Shown: positions 29,609 to 38,851 of the stretch, in pieces
Numbering within the stretch: position 1 is the stretch's first letter
Layout of the letters: every line of letters starts with the position of its first letter
Assembly (NCBI GenBank): GCA_020723995.1
Contig: DYHT01000007.1
Coordinates: 1 to 64,000 of the forward strand
Direction of reading: 5' to 3'
DNA from: Chloroflexus sp.
GTDB lineage: Bacteria > Chloroflexota > Anaerolineae > Anaerolineales > Villigracilaceae
DNA length: 64,000 nucleotides
The notes under the pieces: generated by a model
Databases searched by the model: none
Seen by the model: only the letters and a program-made list of their open reading frames with translations
What the model was told of the DNA's origin: nothing
Program-made: the position numbers and the translations under genes

Positions 29609-29636
29609 GGTCGTTAGTCTCATGGTCAGTTGGTCG

Positions 29637-30962
29637 TTAGTTTGCGACGGTTGAGATGGGACAGGCATCGCCCGAAAAACCGCACAGCCCGCTTTCGCCT
29701 TCCAGTCCAAACAGCGTGCGGGCGACGGCAGCATATTCGGGCGCGTGCGGACAGGCGGCTTCGGCACGCAGGCGGTGGGTGGGGCTGTCGAGCAGTTTCT
29801 TGACCAGCGCCTCGGTGAGCACCTCGATGCGGGCGCGCTCGGCCTCGGTCAGGTGAGGCAGGCGAAGCAGAGTCTTTTTAAGTTCGGCCTGGCGAATGGC
29901 CTCGGCCTGCTGGCGCAGGTCAGTGATGAGCGGGAGCATATCGAGCGACTTGAGAAAATCTAAAAACCTAACTTCTTCCTCGGCTAAAATCGCCTGTACA
30001 CGCGGCACTTCGCGACGGCGCACTTCGAGCGAGTGTTCCAACTGTGCATTCAAGTGGTCAATATCATGGAGCCTGACGCCGGGAATCGCGGCCACCGCGG
30101 GTTCAATGTCGCGTGGCACGGCGATGTCAATCAACGTCAGGGGGCGGTCGGGGCGGGCGCGCATGGCGTCGGTTACCATCTCCGGGTGGATGAGCGTGTG
30201 CGGCGCGCCGGTGGATGCAATCAGAATATCGGCGCGCGCCAGAGTGGATTCAAGATTTTCAAATGTGGTGATGCCTGCGCCCCAGCGTTCGGCCAGCGGG
30301 CGGGCGCGTTCCAACGTGCGGTTGACGACCAGCACTTTTTTGACCCCGCGTTTGCGCAGCGCTTCAACAGCCAGTTCTGCCATTTCGCCTGCGCCCAGCA
30401 CGACGATTTGCGCCGTGCTTATGTCGCTGACGGCGCGTTCGCAAAGGCTGGCCGCCAGCGAGGAGACCGAGGCCGGATTGCGGCTGATGGCTGTCTCGGT
30501 GCGGGCGCGCTTGCCGGCGTGGATGGCACGCTGAAACAGGCGCGAGAGCAGCGGGCCGACCGTGTTTTGTCCGCGCGCCAGTTCGAGCGCTTTCGTCACC
30601 TGTCCCAGAATCTGCGACTCGCCCAGCACGAGCGAATCCAGCCCGGCGGCGACGTTCAGCAGATGGTGGACGGCATCCGCGTCGGCATGGCGGTACAGGT
30701 GCGGGCGGAACTCGTCCACAGGTACGCCGCGCGTATCCGATAAAAATGCCTCCAATTCCGCAAATGACTTGCGGGCGGAGGCGGCGTAAATCTCGATGCG
30801 GTTGCAGGTGGAAAGGATGACCATCTCAGTAGCGGCGTCATAGCCACCGCAGCCGAGACGAGCCAGCGCGGCGCGGACCGCGTCTTCGTTGAAGACCAGC
30901 CGTTCGCGCAGGCTGATGGGGGTGGTGGTGTGATTGAGGCCAAGACAAAGAATGTGCATCAA
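29637..30962 (-). CDS. hemA: Glutamyl-tRNA reductase
   Basis: MHILCLGLNHTTTPISLRERLVF...ATEMVILSTCNRIEIYA...GLDSLVLGESQILGQVTKALELA...VVLGAGEMAELAVEAL. Confidence 0.98.
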   Translation of the reverse strand: MMHILCLGLNHTTTPISLRERLVFNEDAVRAALARLGCGGYDAATEMVILSTCNRIEIYAASARKSFAELEAFLSDTRGVPVDEFRPHLYRHADADAVHHLLNVAAGLDSLVLGESQILGQVTKALELARGQNTVGPLLSRLFQRAIHAGKRARTETAISRNPASVSSLAASLCERAVSDISTAQIVVLGAGEMAELAVEALRKRGVKKVLVVNRTLERARPLAERWGAGITTFENLESTLARADILIASTGAPHTLIHPEMVTDAMRARPDRPLTLIDIAVPRDIEPAVAAIPGVRLHDIDHLNAQLEHSLEVRRREVPRVQAILAEEEVRFLDFLKSLDMLPLITDLRQQAEAIRQAELKKTLLRLPHLTEAERARIEVLTEALVKKLLDSPTHRLRAEAACPHAPEYAAVARTLFGLEGESGLCGFSGDACPISTVAN

Positions 30963-31076
30963 GGAGGCTCTTTACCAGGCTATCTGGCCTCACTTATAGC
31001 GCAATAAATCACAAGAATACAGATAGGTTTGAGAGGTTTTTAATTAGCGTTTGATTAGAAATGCGCCTTAATGCAA

Positions 31077-31100
31077 AAAAGTCGCCAACTGGCGACTTTT
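31077..31100. terminator. Bidirectional Rho-independent terminator
   Basis: AAAAGTCGCCAACTGGCGACTTTT. Confidence 0.8.
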
Positions 31101-31129
31101 CCAGACCCGCCTGGATCGGTGGGTCCGTG

Positions 31130-31202
31130 TGCCCCCAAGCGGACTCGAACCGCTGTTTGAGCCTTGAGAGGGCTCCGTCCTGGGCCGCTAGACGATGGGG
31201 GC
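31130..31202 (-). tRNA. tRNA-Glu (anticodon CTC)
   Basis: Minus strand GCCCCCATCGTCTAGCGGCCCAGGACGGAGCCCTCTCAAGGCTCAAACAGCGGTTCGAGTCCGCTTGGGGGCA. Loop CTCTCAA gives anticodon CTC. Confidence 0.95.
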
Positions 31203-31381
31203 TTGGTGCACTGCTGGGCTCATGCCAGCGGTATGGTGTGCGGCGGCACGAAGCTGCCCACACTAATCGGGAGTGATTTTATCAGACGGCGGCGGAATCG
31301 TCAACCAATATTTTCTTGTGCTCCTGAAGCATGGGTTTTGAAAAATGGTAAAATGAAAAGAACAGTAATATCGGAGGAACT

Positions 31382-32371
31382 ATGTACTTTGCATCTGAAA
31401 CTCGTTACGACACCATGCGCTACAACCGCCTTGGGCGCAGCGGACTGAAACTACCGGTCATCTCGCTTGGCTGGTGGTACAACTTTGGCGGCGTGGACAG
31501 TTTCGAGAATGCACGCGCCATCGCCCGCTGCGCCTTCGATCTGGGCGTGACGCATTTCGACCTGGCCAATAATTATGGCCCGCCGCCCAGCTCGGCCGAG
31601 GAGACCTTCGGCCAACTGCTCAAAAAAGACTTCCAGCCTTACCGCGACGAACTGGTCATCTCCACAAAAGCCGGTTGGGACATGTGGCCGGGGCCTTACG
31701 GCGAATTTGGCTCGCGCAAGTACCTGCTCGCCAGCCTGGACCAGTCGCTCAAACGCATGGGTCTGGAATACGTGGATATTTTTTACAGCCATCGTCCCGA
31801 CCCGGAGACGCCTTTCGAGGAGACGATGGGCGCGCTGGAGGCGGCCGTGCGGCAGGGCAAGGCGCTCTACGCGGGCATCTCGTCCTACTCGCCGGAGCAG
31901 ACGCGCGCAGCAGCCCGCATTTTGCGGGAACTCGGTACGCCCTGCCTGATCCACCAGCCGGCGTACAATATGTTCGACCGCTTGGTGGAAGACAGCCTGC
32001 TGGATGTGCTGGAAGAGGAAGGCATCGGCTGCATCGTCTTTTCGCCGCTGGCCCAGGGTCTGCTGACCGACCGCTATTTGCACGGTATACCGCCGGGTGC
32101 GCGTGCCAGCAAGACCGAGCGCGTCTGGCTGACGGCGGAGGCTGTCAACGCCAGCATTGATAAAGTCCGCAAACTGAATGAGATTGCGCAACGGCGTGGA
32201 CAAAAATTGGCGCAGATGGCGCTGGCCTGGGTGCTGCGCAAGCCGCAAGTCACCTCGGCGCTGGTCGGAGCGAGCAGCGCCGGGCAGTTGGAAGATAATC
32301 TGGCTGCGCTGAACAATCTGTCCTTTGCGCAGGAAGAACTGGATGACTTAGAAACGATCTTGCGCGGCTGA
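31382..32371 (+). CDS. Aldo/keto reductase (YghZ-like)
   Basis: MRYNRLGRSGLKLPVISLGWWYNFGGVDSFENARAIARCAFDLGVTHFDLANNYGPPPSSAEETFGQLLKKDFQPYRDELVISTKAG. Confidence 0.96.
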   Translation: MYFASETRYDTMRYNRLGRSGLKLPVISLGWWYNFGGVDSFENARAIARCAFDLGVTHFDLANNYGPPPSSAEETFGQLLKKDFQPYRDELVISTKAGWDMWPGPYGEFGSRKYLLASLDQSLKRMGLEYVDIFYSHRPDPETPFEETMGALEAAVRQGKALYAGISSYSPEQTRAAARILRELGTPCLIHQPAYNMFDRLVEDSLLDVLEEEGIGCIVFSPLAQGLLTDRYLHGIPPGARASKTERVWLTAEAVNASIDKVRKLNEIAQRRGQKLAQMALAWVLRKPQVTSALVGASSAGQLEDNLAALNNLSFAQEELDDLETILRG

Positions 32372-32412
32372 GGCAAAGACGGCTGACCGTATTCGGCTGG
32401 AAGGAGTATCAC

Positions 32413-32706
32413 ATGGGTTTTCTCAAAAAACTAATGGGTGGTTCTGTCACACCTGCGGCGAGATTCAACTTCTACCCGCTGATGGTCAAATGCAGGCGCT
32501 GCGGCGAGGTGATTAATGCCGGTGTCAACCTGAACAATGAACTGAGCGAAACATGCAACGCGAATGGCATTGTGACCGGCTACTTCTGCCGCAAGGTGAT
32601 GCTGGGCACCGGGCGCTGCTACCAGCAAATTGAAGTGAGCCTGACCTTCGACTCAAGTCGTCGCCTGAAAGACAGACAGATTACCGGCGGACAGTTCGTG
32701 GAATAG
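32413..32706 (+). CDS. Small conserved-looking hypothetical protein with Cys pairs
   Basis: 97 aa; KCRRCGEVINAGVNLNNELSETC...GYFCRKVMLGTGRCYQQIEV, a possible zinc-binding fold. Confidence 0.75.
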   Translation: MGFLKKLMGGSVTPAARFNFYPLMVKCRRCGEVINAGVNLNNELSETCNANGIVTGYFCRKVMLGTGRCYQQIEVSLTFDSSRRLKDRQITGGQFVE

Positions 32707-32738
32707 ATAATGGCAGATGGGCAAATTGCAGCTTTCCA

Positions 32739-33452
32739 TTGGAGTTGACAATGAACAACTTCCTTGCCTTGGTTATCACTTTCACCCTGTCCCTGGCCTG
32801 GCTGCGGCTGATGGACTGCGCTGCCCAGCGTGGCTGGATTGAATCGCGCCTGAGCCGCAAGATCATCCATATTGGCACCGGGCCATTGTTTGTGCTCTGC
32901 TGGCTGCTCTTCAAAGATACGTCCGAGGCGCGCTGGCTGGCGGCGCTGGTGCCGTTTGTGATTACCGTCCAGTTCGCGCTGATCGGTCTGGGCGTAATCA
33001 AAGACGAAGCCTCGGTCAAGGCCATGTCCCGCAGCGGCGACCGGCGCGAGATCCTGCGCGGGCCGCTCTTTTACGGCATCGTCTTTGTCGTGCTGACCAT
33101 TTTGTATTGGAAGGATTCCCCCATCGGCATGACCGCCCTGATGCTGATGTGCGGCGGCGACGGCTTGGCCGACATCCTGGGGCGCGGGCTGGAATCTCCA
33201 AAACTGCCATGGAACAAGAATAAATCCTGGGCCGGATCGCTGGGCATGTTTCTCGGCGGATGGATTCTGGCGGCTTTTATTTTGGGCATGTTCATGCTGG
33301 CGGGTATCTTGCGCGGACCATTGGCAGGCAGCCTCGCCCCGATCACCTTGATTGCCCTGGCTGGGACGTTGGTCGAATCCCTGCCGTTGAAGGATGTGGA
33401 TAATATCACCGTCACTTTGGCGGCGGTGGCGCTGGGATATTGGCTTTTCTAG
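32739..33452 (+). CDS. Phytol/dolichol kinase-like (CTP-transferase family) membrane protein
   Basis: ESRLSRKIIHIGTGPLFVLCWLLF...LMLMCGGDGLADILGRG...NKNKSWAGSLGMFLGGW...ALAGTLVESLPLKDVDNITV. Confidence 0.85.
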   Translation: MELTMNNFLALVITFTLSLAWLRLMDCAAQRGWIESRLSRKIIHIGTGPLFVLCWLLFKDTSEARWLAALVPFVITVQFALIGLGVIKDEASVKAMSRSGDRREILRGPLFYGIVFVVLTILYWKDSPIGMTALMLMCGGDGLADILGRGLESPKLPWNKNKSWAGSLGMFLGGWILAAFILGMFMLAGILRGPLAGSLAPITLIALAGTLVESLPLKDVDNITVTLAAVALGYWLF

Positions 33453-33582
33453 AGAGACGATGCGGTGGATGTAGGGTAAAATCCGTATGGACGAGATAGC
33501 AAAGGCTCTGTGTACGATACTCGGTTTGTAAAAGTTCGACTCTGCGCCTTTGCTGTGCCGGGGTCAGAGACCCTGACACAAA

Positions 33583-33628
33583 CGCGGCCGCAGGCCTCCA
33601 AAACATTTGGAGAGACCTGCGGCCTTTT
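33583..33628. repeat. Palindromic hairpin, possible terminator
   Basis: gcggccgcaggcctccaaaacatttggagagacctgcggcctttttcg. Confidence 0.7.
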
Positions 33629-33662
33629 TCGTGCAATTCGTGCCATTCGATGCAGAATTCCT

Positions 33663-35036
33663 TTACGCCTCCACCGCCACTTTGGGCAGTTCCTGTATGG
33701 CCGCCTGCACCGCCTCGGCCGGATACTCGTAATCCTCCAATTGCCCGCGCAGGTAAGCCTGGAAGGCCGTCAGATCGAAGTGACCGTGGCCGGACAAGTT
33801 GAATAGAATCACGCGCTTCTCACCCTTGGCTTTTGCGTCCAGCGCCTCGTCAATGGTGACCCGGATGGCGTGCGCCGACTCGGGAGCCGGGATGATGCCC
33901 TCGGCCCGCGCGAATGTCAGTGCGGCTTCGAAGGTCGCCAGTTGCGGCACGGCGATTGCTTCGATGAGACCGGCATCGTAAAAAGCAGATAGGCTGGGAG
34001 CCATACCGTGGTAGCGCAATCCCCCCGCGTGGATGGACGGCGGCACGAAGGAGTGTCCCAGCGTGTGCATTTTGACGATGGGCGCCATCTTGGCCGTATC
34101 ACCGTAGTCGAATGTATACACGCCCTTGGTCAGGGAGGGTGTGGCGGTCGGCTCGACGGCCACCAGGCGCGTGCGCTGCCCATCCTTCAGGTTTTGACGC
34201 AGAAATGGGTAGGCGAGACCGGCGAAGTTCGACCCGCCGCCCACGCAGCCGATGACCACCTGCGGGTACTCGCCCGCCAGGTCCATCTGCTTGAGGGCTT
34301 CCTCGCCGACCACCGTCTGGTGCATCAGGACATGGTTGAGCACCGAGCCGAGACTGTACTTCTTGGCCCCATCTGAGGTCGCGGCAACTTCCACCGCCTC
34401 CGAGATGGCAATGCCCAGCGAGCCGGGGCTTGCGGGACTTTTGGCCTGCACCGAGCGCCCGTAGTTGGTTCTATCTGTCGGGCTGGCGAACACCTGCGCC
34501 CCGTAGGTTTCCATCATGATGCGGCGGTAGGGCTTCTGGTCATACGAGACACGCACCATGTACACTTCCAGGTCGAGGCCGAAGAAATTGCAGGCCAGCG
34601 CCAGCGCTGAACCCCACTGTCCCGCGCCAGTCTCAGTGGTCAGGGACTTGGTCCCGGCGGCCTTGTTGTAAAAGGCTTGGGCGATGGCCGTGTTGGGCTT
34701 GTGACTGCCGGCCGGGGAGACAGACTCATTCTTGTAATAGATATGGGCGGGCGTGCCAAGCATCTGCTCCAGGCGGCGGGCGCGCACCAGCGGCGTCGGG
34801 CGGTACAACTTGTAAATATCGCGCACCGGCTCAGGGATTTCGATATAACGCTCGGTGCTGACCTCTTGCAAGATCAAATCCATTGGAAAAAGCACCGCGA
34901 GGAAATCCGGCGTGACCGGCTCGAATGTGGCCGGGTGCAGCACCGGCGCGGGCGGGACAGGGCTGTCGGCCATCACGTTGTACCAATTGCGCGGCAGATC
35001 AGTTTCGTTCAGGGTAAAGCGGGTTTGGTCAGACAT
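33663..35036 (-). CDS. trpB: Tryptophan synthase beta chain, TrpB2-like
   Basis: MSDQTRFTLNETDLPRNWYNVMAD...YRPTPLVRARRLEQMLGTPAHIYYKNESVSPAGSHKPNTAIAQAFYNKAAGTKSLTTETGAGQWGSALA. Start at 35036. Confidence 0.95.
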   Translation of the reverse strand: MSDQTRFTLNETDLPRNWYNVMADSPVPPAPVLHPATFEPVTPDFLAVLFPMDLILQEVSTERYIEIPEPVRDIYKLYRPTPLVRARRLEQMLGTPAHIYYKNESVSPAGSHKPNTAIAQAFYNKAAGTKSLTTETGAGQWGSALALACNFFGLDLEVYMVRVSYDQKPYRRIMMETYGAQVFASPTDRTNYGRSVQAKSPASPGSLGIAISEAVEVAATSDGAKKYSLGSVLNHVLMHQTVVGEEALKQMDLAGEYPQVVIGCVGGGSNFAGLAYPFLRQNLKDGQRTRLVAVEPTATPSLTKGVYTFDYGDTAKMAPIVKMHTLGHSFVPPSIHAGGLRYHGMAPSLSAFYDAGLIEAIAVPQLATFEAALTFARAEGIIPAPESAHAIRVTIDEALDAKAKGEKRVILFNLSGHGHFDLTAFQAYLRGQLEDYEYPAEAVQAAIQELPKVAVEA

Positions 35037-35096
35037 GGGTTGCTCCTTGGGTTGAGAGATTAGCGGATAGCGGATGGCAGATAGCATTACCGATTA

Positions 35097-35127
35097 ACCA
35101 AAAATCCCCGTATGATGCAACGGGGAT
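35097..35127 (-). terminator. Rho-independent terminator of the T-box leader
   Basis: Minus strand ATCCCCGTTGCATCATACGGGGATTTTTGG. Confidence 0.8.
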
Positions 35128-35159
35128 AAAGCCAGCCTCACTCATTTTCATCAGCTAGT

Positions 35160-35224
35160 CTCGTAATCTCTTCGTCAATTGGTCTTTTGACCAAGCGACT
35201 ATCAGACTATTTGACTAAGTGACG
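35160..35224. repeat. Degenerate GACTA/GGTC short-period repeat inside the T-box leader
   Basis: gtctcgtaatctcttcgtcaattggtcttttgaccaagcgactatcagactatttgactaagtgacg. Confidence 0.75.
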
Positions 35225-35227
35225 ATG

Positions 35228-35395
35228 CCCAGATAACGGTGGCAGTTCCGGCGCAGATTACTCGGGCTTCGACCCTTTGGTCTGGCAACTCCGAGGGCCA
35301 TTCGGCGCTGTCGTCTCGGGCAGGATTTTCACCAACCGCCTGCTCTCTGAACCGTCGTACGGCGCGTACTCGTCCTCTTCAACGTCTTTTGGATA
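35228..35395 (-). promoter_or_regulatory. T-box riboswitch, tryptophan specifier (TGG), upstream of trpB2
   Basis: Minus strand reads in canonical order GAAGAGGACGAGTACG ... TTCAGAGAGCAGGCGGTTGGTGAAAATCCTGCC ... GCCGAATGGCCCTCGGAGTTGCC ... GGAACTGCCACCG. Specifier TGG at 35298-35300. The antiterminator core reads TGCCACC rather than the canonical TGGCACC. Confidence 0.82.
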
Positions 35396-35485
35396 TTGGG
35401 GTTGATTATATGCAAGGTCGTGCGGTTGTCAATAGCTAGATTCTAAGAGGGGTGTAAGTCTCTCCCCTGTTGTATAATAGGCCTG

Positions 35486-35785
35486 ATGATCGAGCTGGAC
35501 ATTCCCGGACGCGGCAACCTGCAACTGCATCACCTCGTCACCGATGTGAATGGCACGCTGGCTGTGGACGGAGAATTGCTGGACGGGCTGGTAAAGCGTA
35601 TCTCCGCCCTGCGGGATCGCCTGACGATCCACCTGTTGACCGCCGATACACACGGCCGTCAAGCTCTCATTGACGAGCAACTCAACCTGAAAGCGGTGCG
35701 CGTCGCATCCTTCGACGGGCTCAGGGCGACTCCCGGGAACGAAGCTGCCCAAAAGGCCATTTACGTCCCTCGAATTGCTGGATAA
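35486..35785 (+). pseudogene. HAD-like hydrolase, truncated
   Basis: HLVTDVNGTLAVDGELLDGLVKRISALRDRLTIHLLTADTHGRQALIDEQL has HAD motifs I/II. The expected C-terminal GNG(x)ND motif is absent, and the 3' part contains the repeat ttcgacgggctcagggcgac. Confidence 0.7.
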
Positions 35786-35815
35786 GCCGTTACGGATAGT
35801 CGCGAGTTTACGCAA

Positions 35816-37039
35816 ATGACCCTGACCGAAGAAAATCCATCCCCGCAGGAACCCATATACCTGCCGCCTGCCCGCCGCAGGCGGGCGCGCCGTTCCCTGG
35901 TCACGCCCAGCGCTGACGAACGCGCGGCCCTGCTGGAAAACCTGTCGCGGCGCGCCTTTCCTTCATTCGAATTCTTCCTCTTCTCCCTCCTGTGCGGGGC
36001 CGTCCTGGGCGCCGGATATATTCTGGATTCACCCAGCCTGCTCCTGCTTGGCATCCTGATCGCACCGCTGATGACCCCTTGGGTCGGCCTGGCGCTGGCG
36101 ACCGTCACCGGCTCGGCGCGCTTCTGCCTGCAAACCCTGGGTGGGCTGCTCACCGGCGGACTATTGGTCTTTGGCAGCAGCCTGCTGGCCGGGCTGGCGG
36201 CGCGCATCTGGATGCCGTTGCCTTTCTCACAGGTGGAAATATATTCCCATCTATGGTGGCCGAACCTGGTCGTCTTGGCGCTGGGCGCGGTGTTGTTGGT
36301 TGTTTCCTTCGTCCGCTCGGAAGACAAGCCCTTCTTGCCCAGCGTCATGCTGAGTTACGAACTGTTCCTGCCGCTGAGCGCGGCCGGCTTCGTGCTTGGC
36401 AGCGGTTTGGCGGATGCCTGGTTGAATGGCTTGCTGGTCTTTCTCGTCCATCTGGCGCTGGCAACCTTTCTGGGCGTGATCGTCCTGGCCGTTCTGCGCT
36501 TTCATCCCTCCACGTTTATCGGTTATCTTGTGGGCATCCTCGTCCTCATGTTGAGCCTGGTGGTCGTCATCGGTCTGGCCAGCATGGGAACCTTCGTCCC
36601 GCCGCAATCTCCTGCGCCCACCCAAACGCCGGTTTCCATTCCCACCCTGGCTCAGGCTGCGACGGTTATGCCGTCACGAACCCCGACCATCACGATTACC
36701 CCCTCGCCCACCGGCCCGACCGCCACAGCGACGCTGCAGATCCCCGCCAGCCTCACGCCCACGCCGACCATCACGCCCCAGCCGACGCCGGTCTATGCGC
36801 GCATCTATTCTGCCGAAGGCGGCGGAGCCTTTATCCGCACTGAGCCGGGTGGCGTCATCCTGAGAATACTATCCAACGACACACTGATCATCGTACTGCC
36901 AGAAATTAAGACCTATAACGGCGTGATCTGGGTGCACGTGCGCATGAAGGATGGCGTTGAGGGTTGGGTCATGCGATCATTGCTGGTCTTCGCCACCCCG
37001 CTACCGGACTGGCAACCGTCCGCGACGCCTAGCCAATAG
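35816..37039 (+). CDS. DUF389-like membrane domain, Thr/Pro linker, SH3-like domain
   Basis: SPSLLLLGILIAPLMTPWVGLALATVTGSARF...; linker TPTITITPSPTGPTATATLQIPASLTPTPTITPQPTP; C-terminal YARIYSAEGGGAFIRTEPGGVILRILSNDT...VIWVHVRMKDGVEGWVMRSLL. Confidence 0.82.
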   Translation: MTLTEENPSPQEPIYLPPARRRRARRSLVTPSADERAALLENLSRRAFPSFEFFLFSLLCGAVLGAGYILDSPSLLLLGILIAPLMTPWVGLALATVTGSARFCLQTLGGLLTGGLLVFGSSLLAGLAARIWMPLPFSQVEIYSHLWWPNLVVLALGAVLLVVSFVRSEDKPFLPSVMLSYELFLPLSAAGFVLGSGLADAWLNGLLVFLVHLALATFLGVIVLAVLRFHPSTFIGYLVGILVLMLSLVVVIGLASMGTFVPPQSPAPTQTPVSIPTLAQAATVMPSRTPTITITPSPTGPTATATLQIPASLTPTPTITPQPTPVYARIYSAEGGGAFIRTEPGGVILRILSNDTLIIVLPEIKTYNGVIWVHVRMKDGVEGWVMRSLLVFATPLPDWQPSATPSQ

Positions 37040-37047
37040 AAGAATTA

Positions 37048-37067
37048 AACACGAAGTACACGAAGAA
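37048..37067. repeat. ACACGAAG short repeat
   Basis: aacacgaagtacacgaagaa; related strings at 5334-5363 and 23613-23641. Confidence 0.6.
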
Positions 37068-37096
37068 ATCCACAAAACTGTGTTAGGAGCTTTCAC

Positions 37097-38602
37097 ATGC
37101 CCATTCATTTCGGCACGGACGGCTGGCGAGCCGTCATTTCAGATACTTTCACATTCAACAACCTGCGCCTGCTGACCCAGGCCATCGCGGATGCAGTCGC
37201 CTCCGAGTATTGGGACAAGACCGGCAACGGCAAGAACACCGTTCGTGCCGCGAGCAACGGCGGCACGCCGGTGCGAGACGGCAAGCCCGACCTGCATAAG
37301 ATGGTGGTCGGCTTCGACACGCGTTTCCTCTCAGATCGCTACGCCGGAGAAGTGGCGCGCGTCCTGGCCGCCAATGGTTATACCGTCTACCTGGCGCAAT
37401 CCGACGCGCCGACCCCCGCTATTTCCTACGCCGTGCAGCATCTCAATGCCATCGCCGGTGTGATGATCACCGCCTCGCACAACGCCCCGCGCTACAACGG
37501 CGTGAAGCTCAAGTCGGCTTACGGGGGCTCGGCATTGCCTGAACAGTGCCGCCGGGTGGAGATCTACATCAACGATAACGAGGAACGCGCCCGAGGTCCG
37601 AACCTGATGGACTTCGATCAGGCGCGCCAATCCGGCCTGATCCAGCGCTTCAACCCGTTGACGGCTTACTTCGAACACCTGCATAAATTGATCAATTGCG
37701 ATGTCATCGCCGAGAACCCGCAGCGCTTCGTGGTGGATTCAATGTACGGCTCCGGGCGCGGCGTGATCAAGACCTTCTTGCAAGGCACCGGCTGCGAGAT
37801 CAGCGAGATTCGCGGCGAGATGAACCCGGGCTTCGGCGGCGCGCATCCCGAACCGATCTCCCGCTATCTCGGCCCGCTAGCCGGCGCGATCAGCACCGGC
37901 ATAGGGGACTTTGGCCTGGCCACCGATGGAGACGCCGACCGCATCGGCGCCATGGATGGGCGCGGGGTGTTCGTTGATCCGCACAAGATCATGGCCCTTT
38001 CCCTGCGCTACCTGGTCGAAAAGCGCGGTTGGAGCGGCGCGGTGGTGCGCACCGTCTCGACCACGCGCATGATTGACCGCTTGTGTAAACGTTACGGCCT
38101 GAAACTCTACGAGACGCCGGTCGGCTTCAACCACATCGCCGATCACATGCTGAAAGAGGATGTGCTCATCGGTGGCGAGGAATCGGGCGGCATTTCGTTC
38201 AAAGGTCATATTCCCGAAGGCGACGGGCCGATCATGGGCCTGCTGCTGGTCGAGATGATTGCCGCGGCGCGCAAGTCGCTGCACGAGCTGGTCGAGGACC
38301 TGCTGGCAGAAGTCGGCCCGACTTTTTACGAGCGCACCGATCTGCGCCTGAACCACCCGGTGGCCAAGTCCGAGATAAGCGGGTACCTGACCCGGCATGC
38401 ACCGGCTGAGATCGGCGGCCAGAAAATCGTTGAGGTCGGCAACATGGATGGGGTTAAATACATCCTAGCTGATGATTCTTGGCTGCTCATCCGGCCTTCC
38501 GGCACAGAACCGGTCTTGCGCGTCTACGCCGAAGGGCGCGACATGAAAATGGTCAAAGCCTTGATGGGTTACGGCGAAAAAGTCGCCGCGAGTGTAACTT
38601 AA
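37097..38602 (+). CDS. Phosphoglucomutase/phosphomannomutase family protein
   Basis: MPIHFGTDGWRAVISDTFTFNNLRLLTQAIADAV...GVMITASHNAPRYNGVKLKSAYGG...DGDADRIGAMDGRG...GGEESGGISFKGHIPEGDGP. Confidence 0.96.
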   Translation: MPIHFGTDGWRAVISDTFTFNNLRLLTQAIADAVASEYWDKTGNGKNTVRAASNGGTPVRDGKPDLHKMVVGFDTRFLSDRYAGEVARVLAANGYTVYLAQSDAPTPAISYAVQHLNAIAGVMITASHNAPRYNGVKLKSAYGGSALPEQCRRVEIYINDNEERARGPNLMDFDQARQSGLIQRFNPLTAYFEHLHKLINCDVIAENPQRFVVDSMYGSGRGVIKTFLQGTGCEISEIRGEMNPGFGGAHPEPISRYLGPLAGAISTGIGDFGLATDGDADRIGAMDGRGVFVDPHKIMALSLRYLVEKRGWSGAVVRTVSTTRMIDRLCKRYGLKLYETPVGFNHIADHMLKEDVLIGGEESGGISFKGHIPEGDGPIMGLLLVEMIAAARKSLHELVEDLLAEVGPTFYERTDLRLNHPVAKSEISGYLTRHAPAEIGGQKIVEVGNMDGVKYILADDSWLLIRPSGTEPVLRVYAEGRDMKMVKALMGYGEKVAASVT

Positions 38603-38710
38603 GCGAAATTAATAAGGAACCGCGACCCCCAGCCCGCCAAGTAGGTGCTGCGCACAGGGTGCTTTGCGAAGAACGGGAGCGATAGACGCGCAGGCCGCAA
38701 AACTCGCTTT

Positions 38711-38799
38711 GTCACTCTGAGAGAGTGTTCTTTGCGACCGAAGGGTCTCCGCGCAGTGGAAGGAGATGCTTCGGCCAAAGAACGGCCTCAGCATGACAG
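38711..38799. repeat. Palindromic interspersed repeat (gtcactctgagagagtg...cctcagcatgacag)
   Basis: gtcactctgagagagtgttctttgcgaccgaagggtctccgcgcagtggaaggagatgcttcggccaaagaacggcctcagcatgacag. Inverted outer ends; organisation similar to the element at 21625. Confidence 0.75.
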
Positions 38800-38851
38800 T
38801 AGGGTAAATTTTGTGGTATTACGAAAATATCTTCGCGTTCTTCGCAATTGA

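Noticed and set aside
28679-29767. 362-aa hemC ORF start
   Set aside because: Conserved HemC begins MRLIFATRPSALARWQ at 29608; the upstream part overlaps the hemA 3' end.
35429-35815. 128-aa minus-strand ORF opposite the HAD gene
   Set aside because: Antisense shadow ORF containing repeat peptide SRPEPVEG; no independent coding support.
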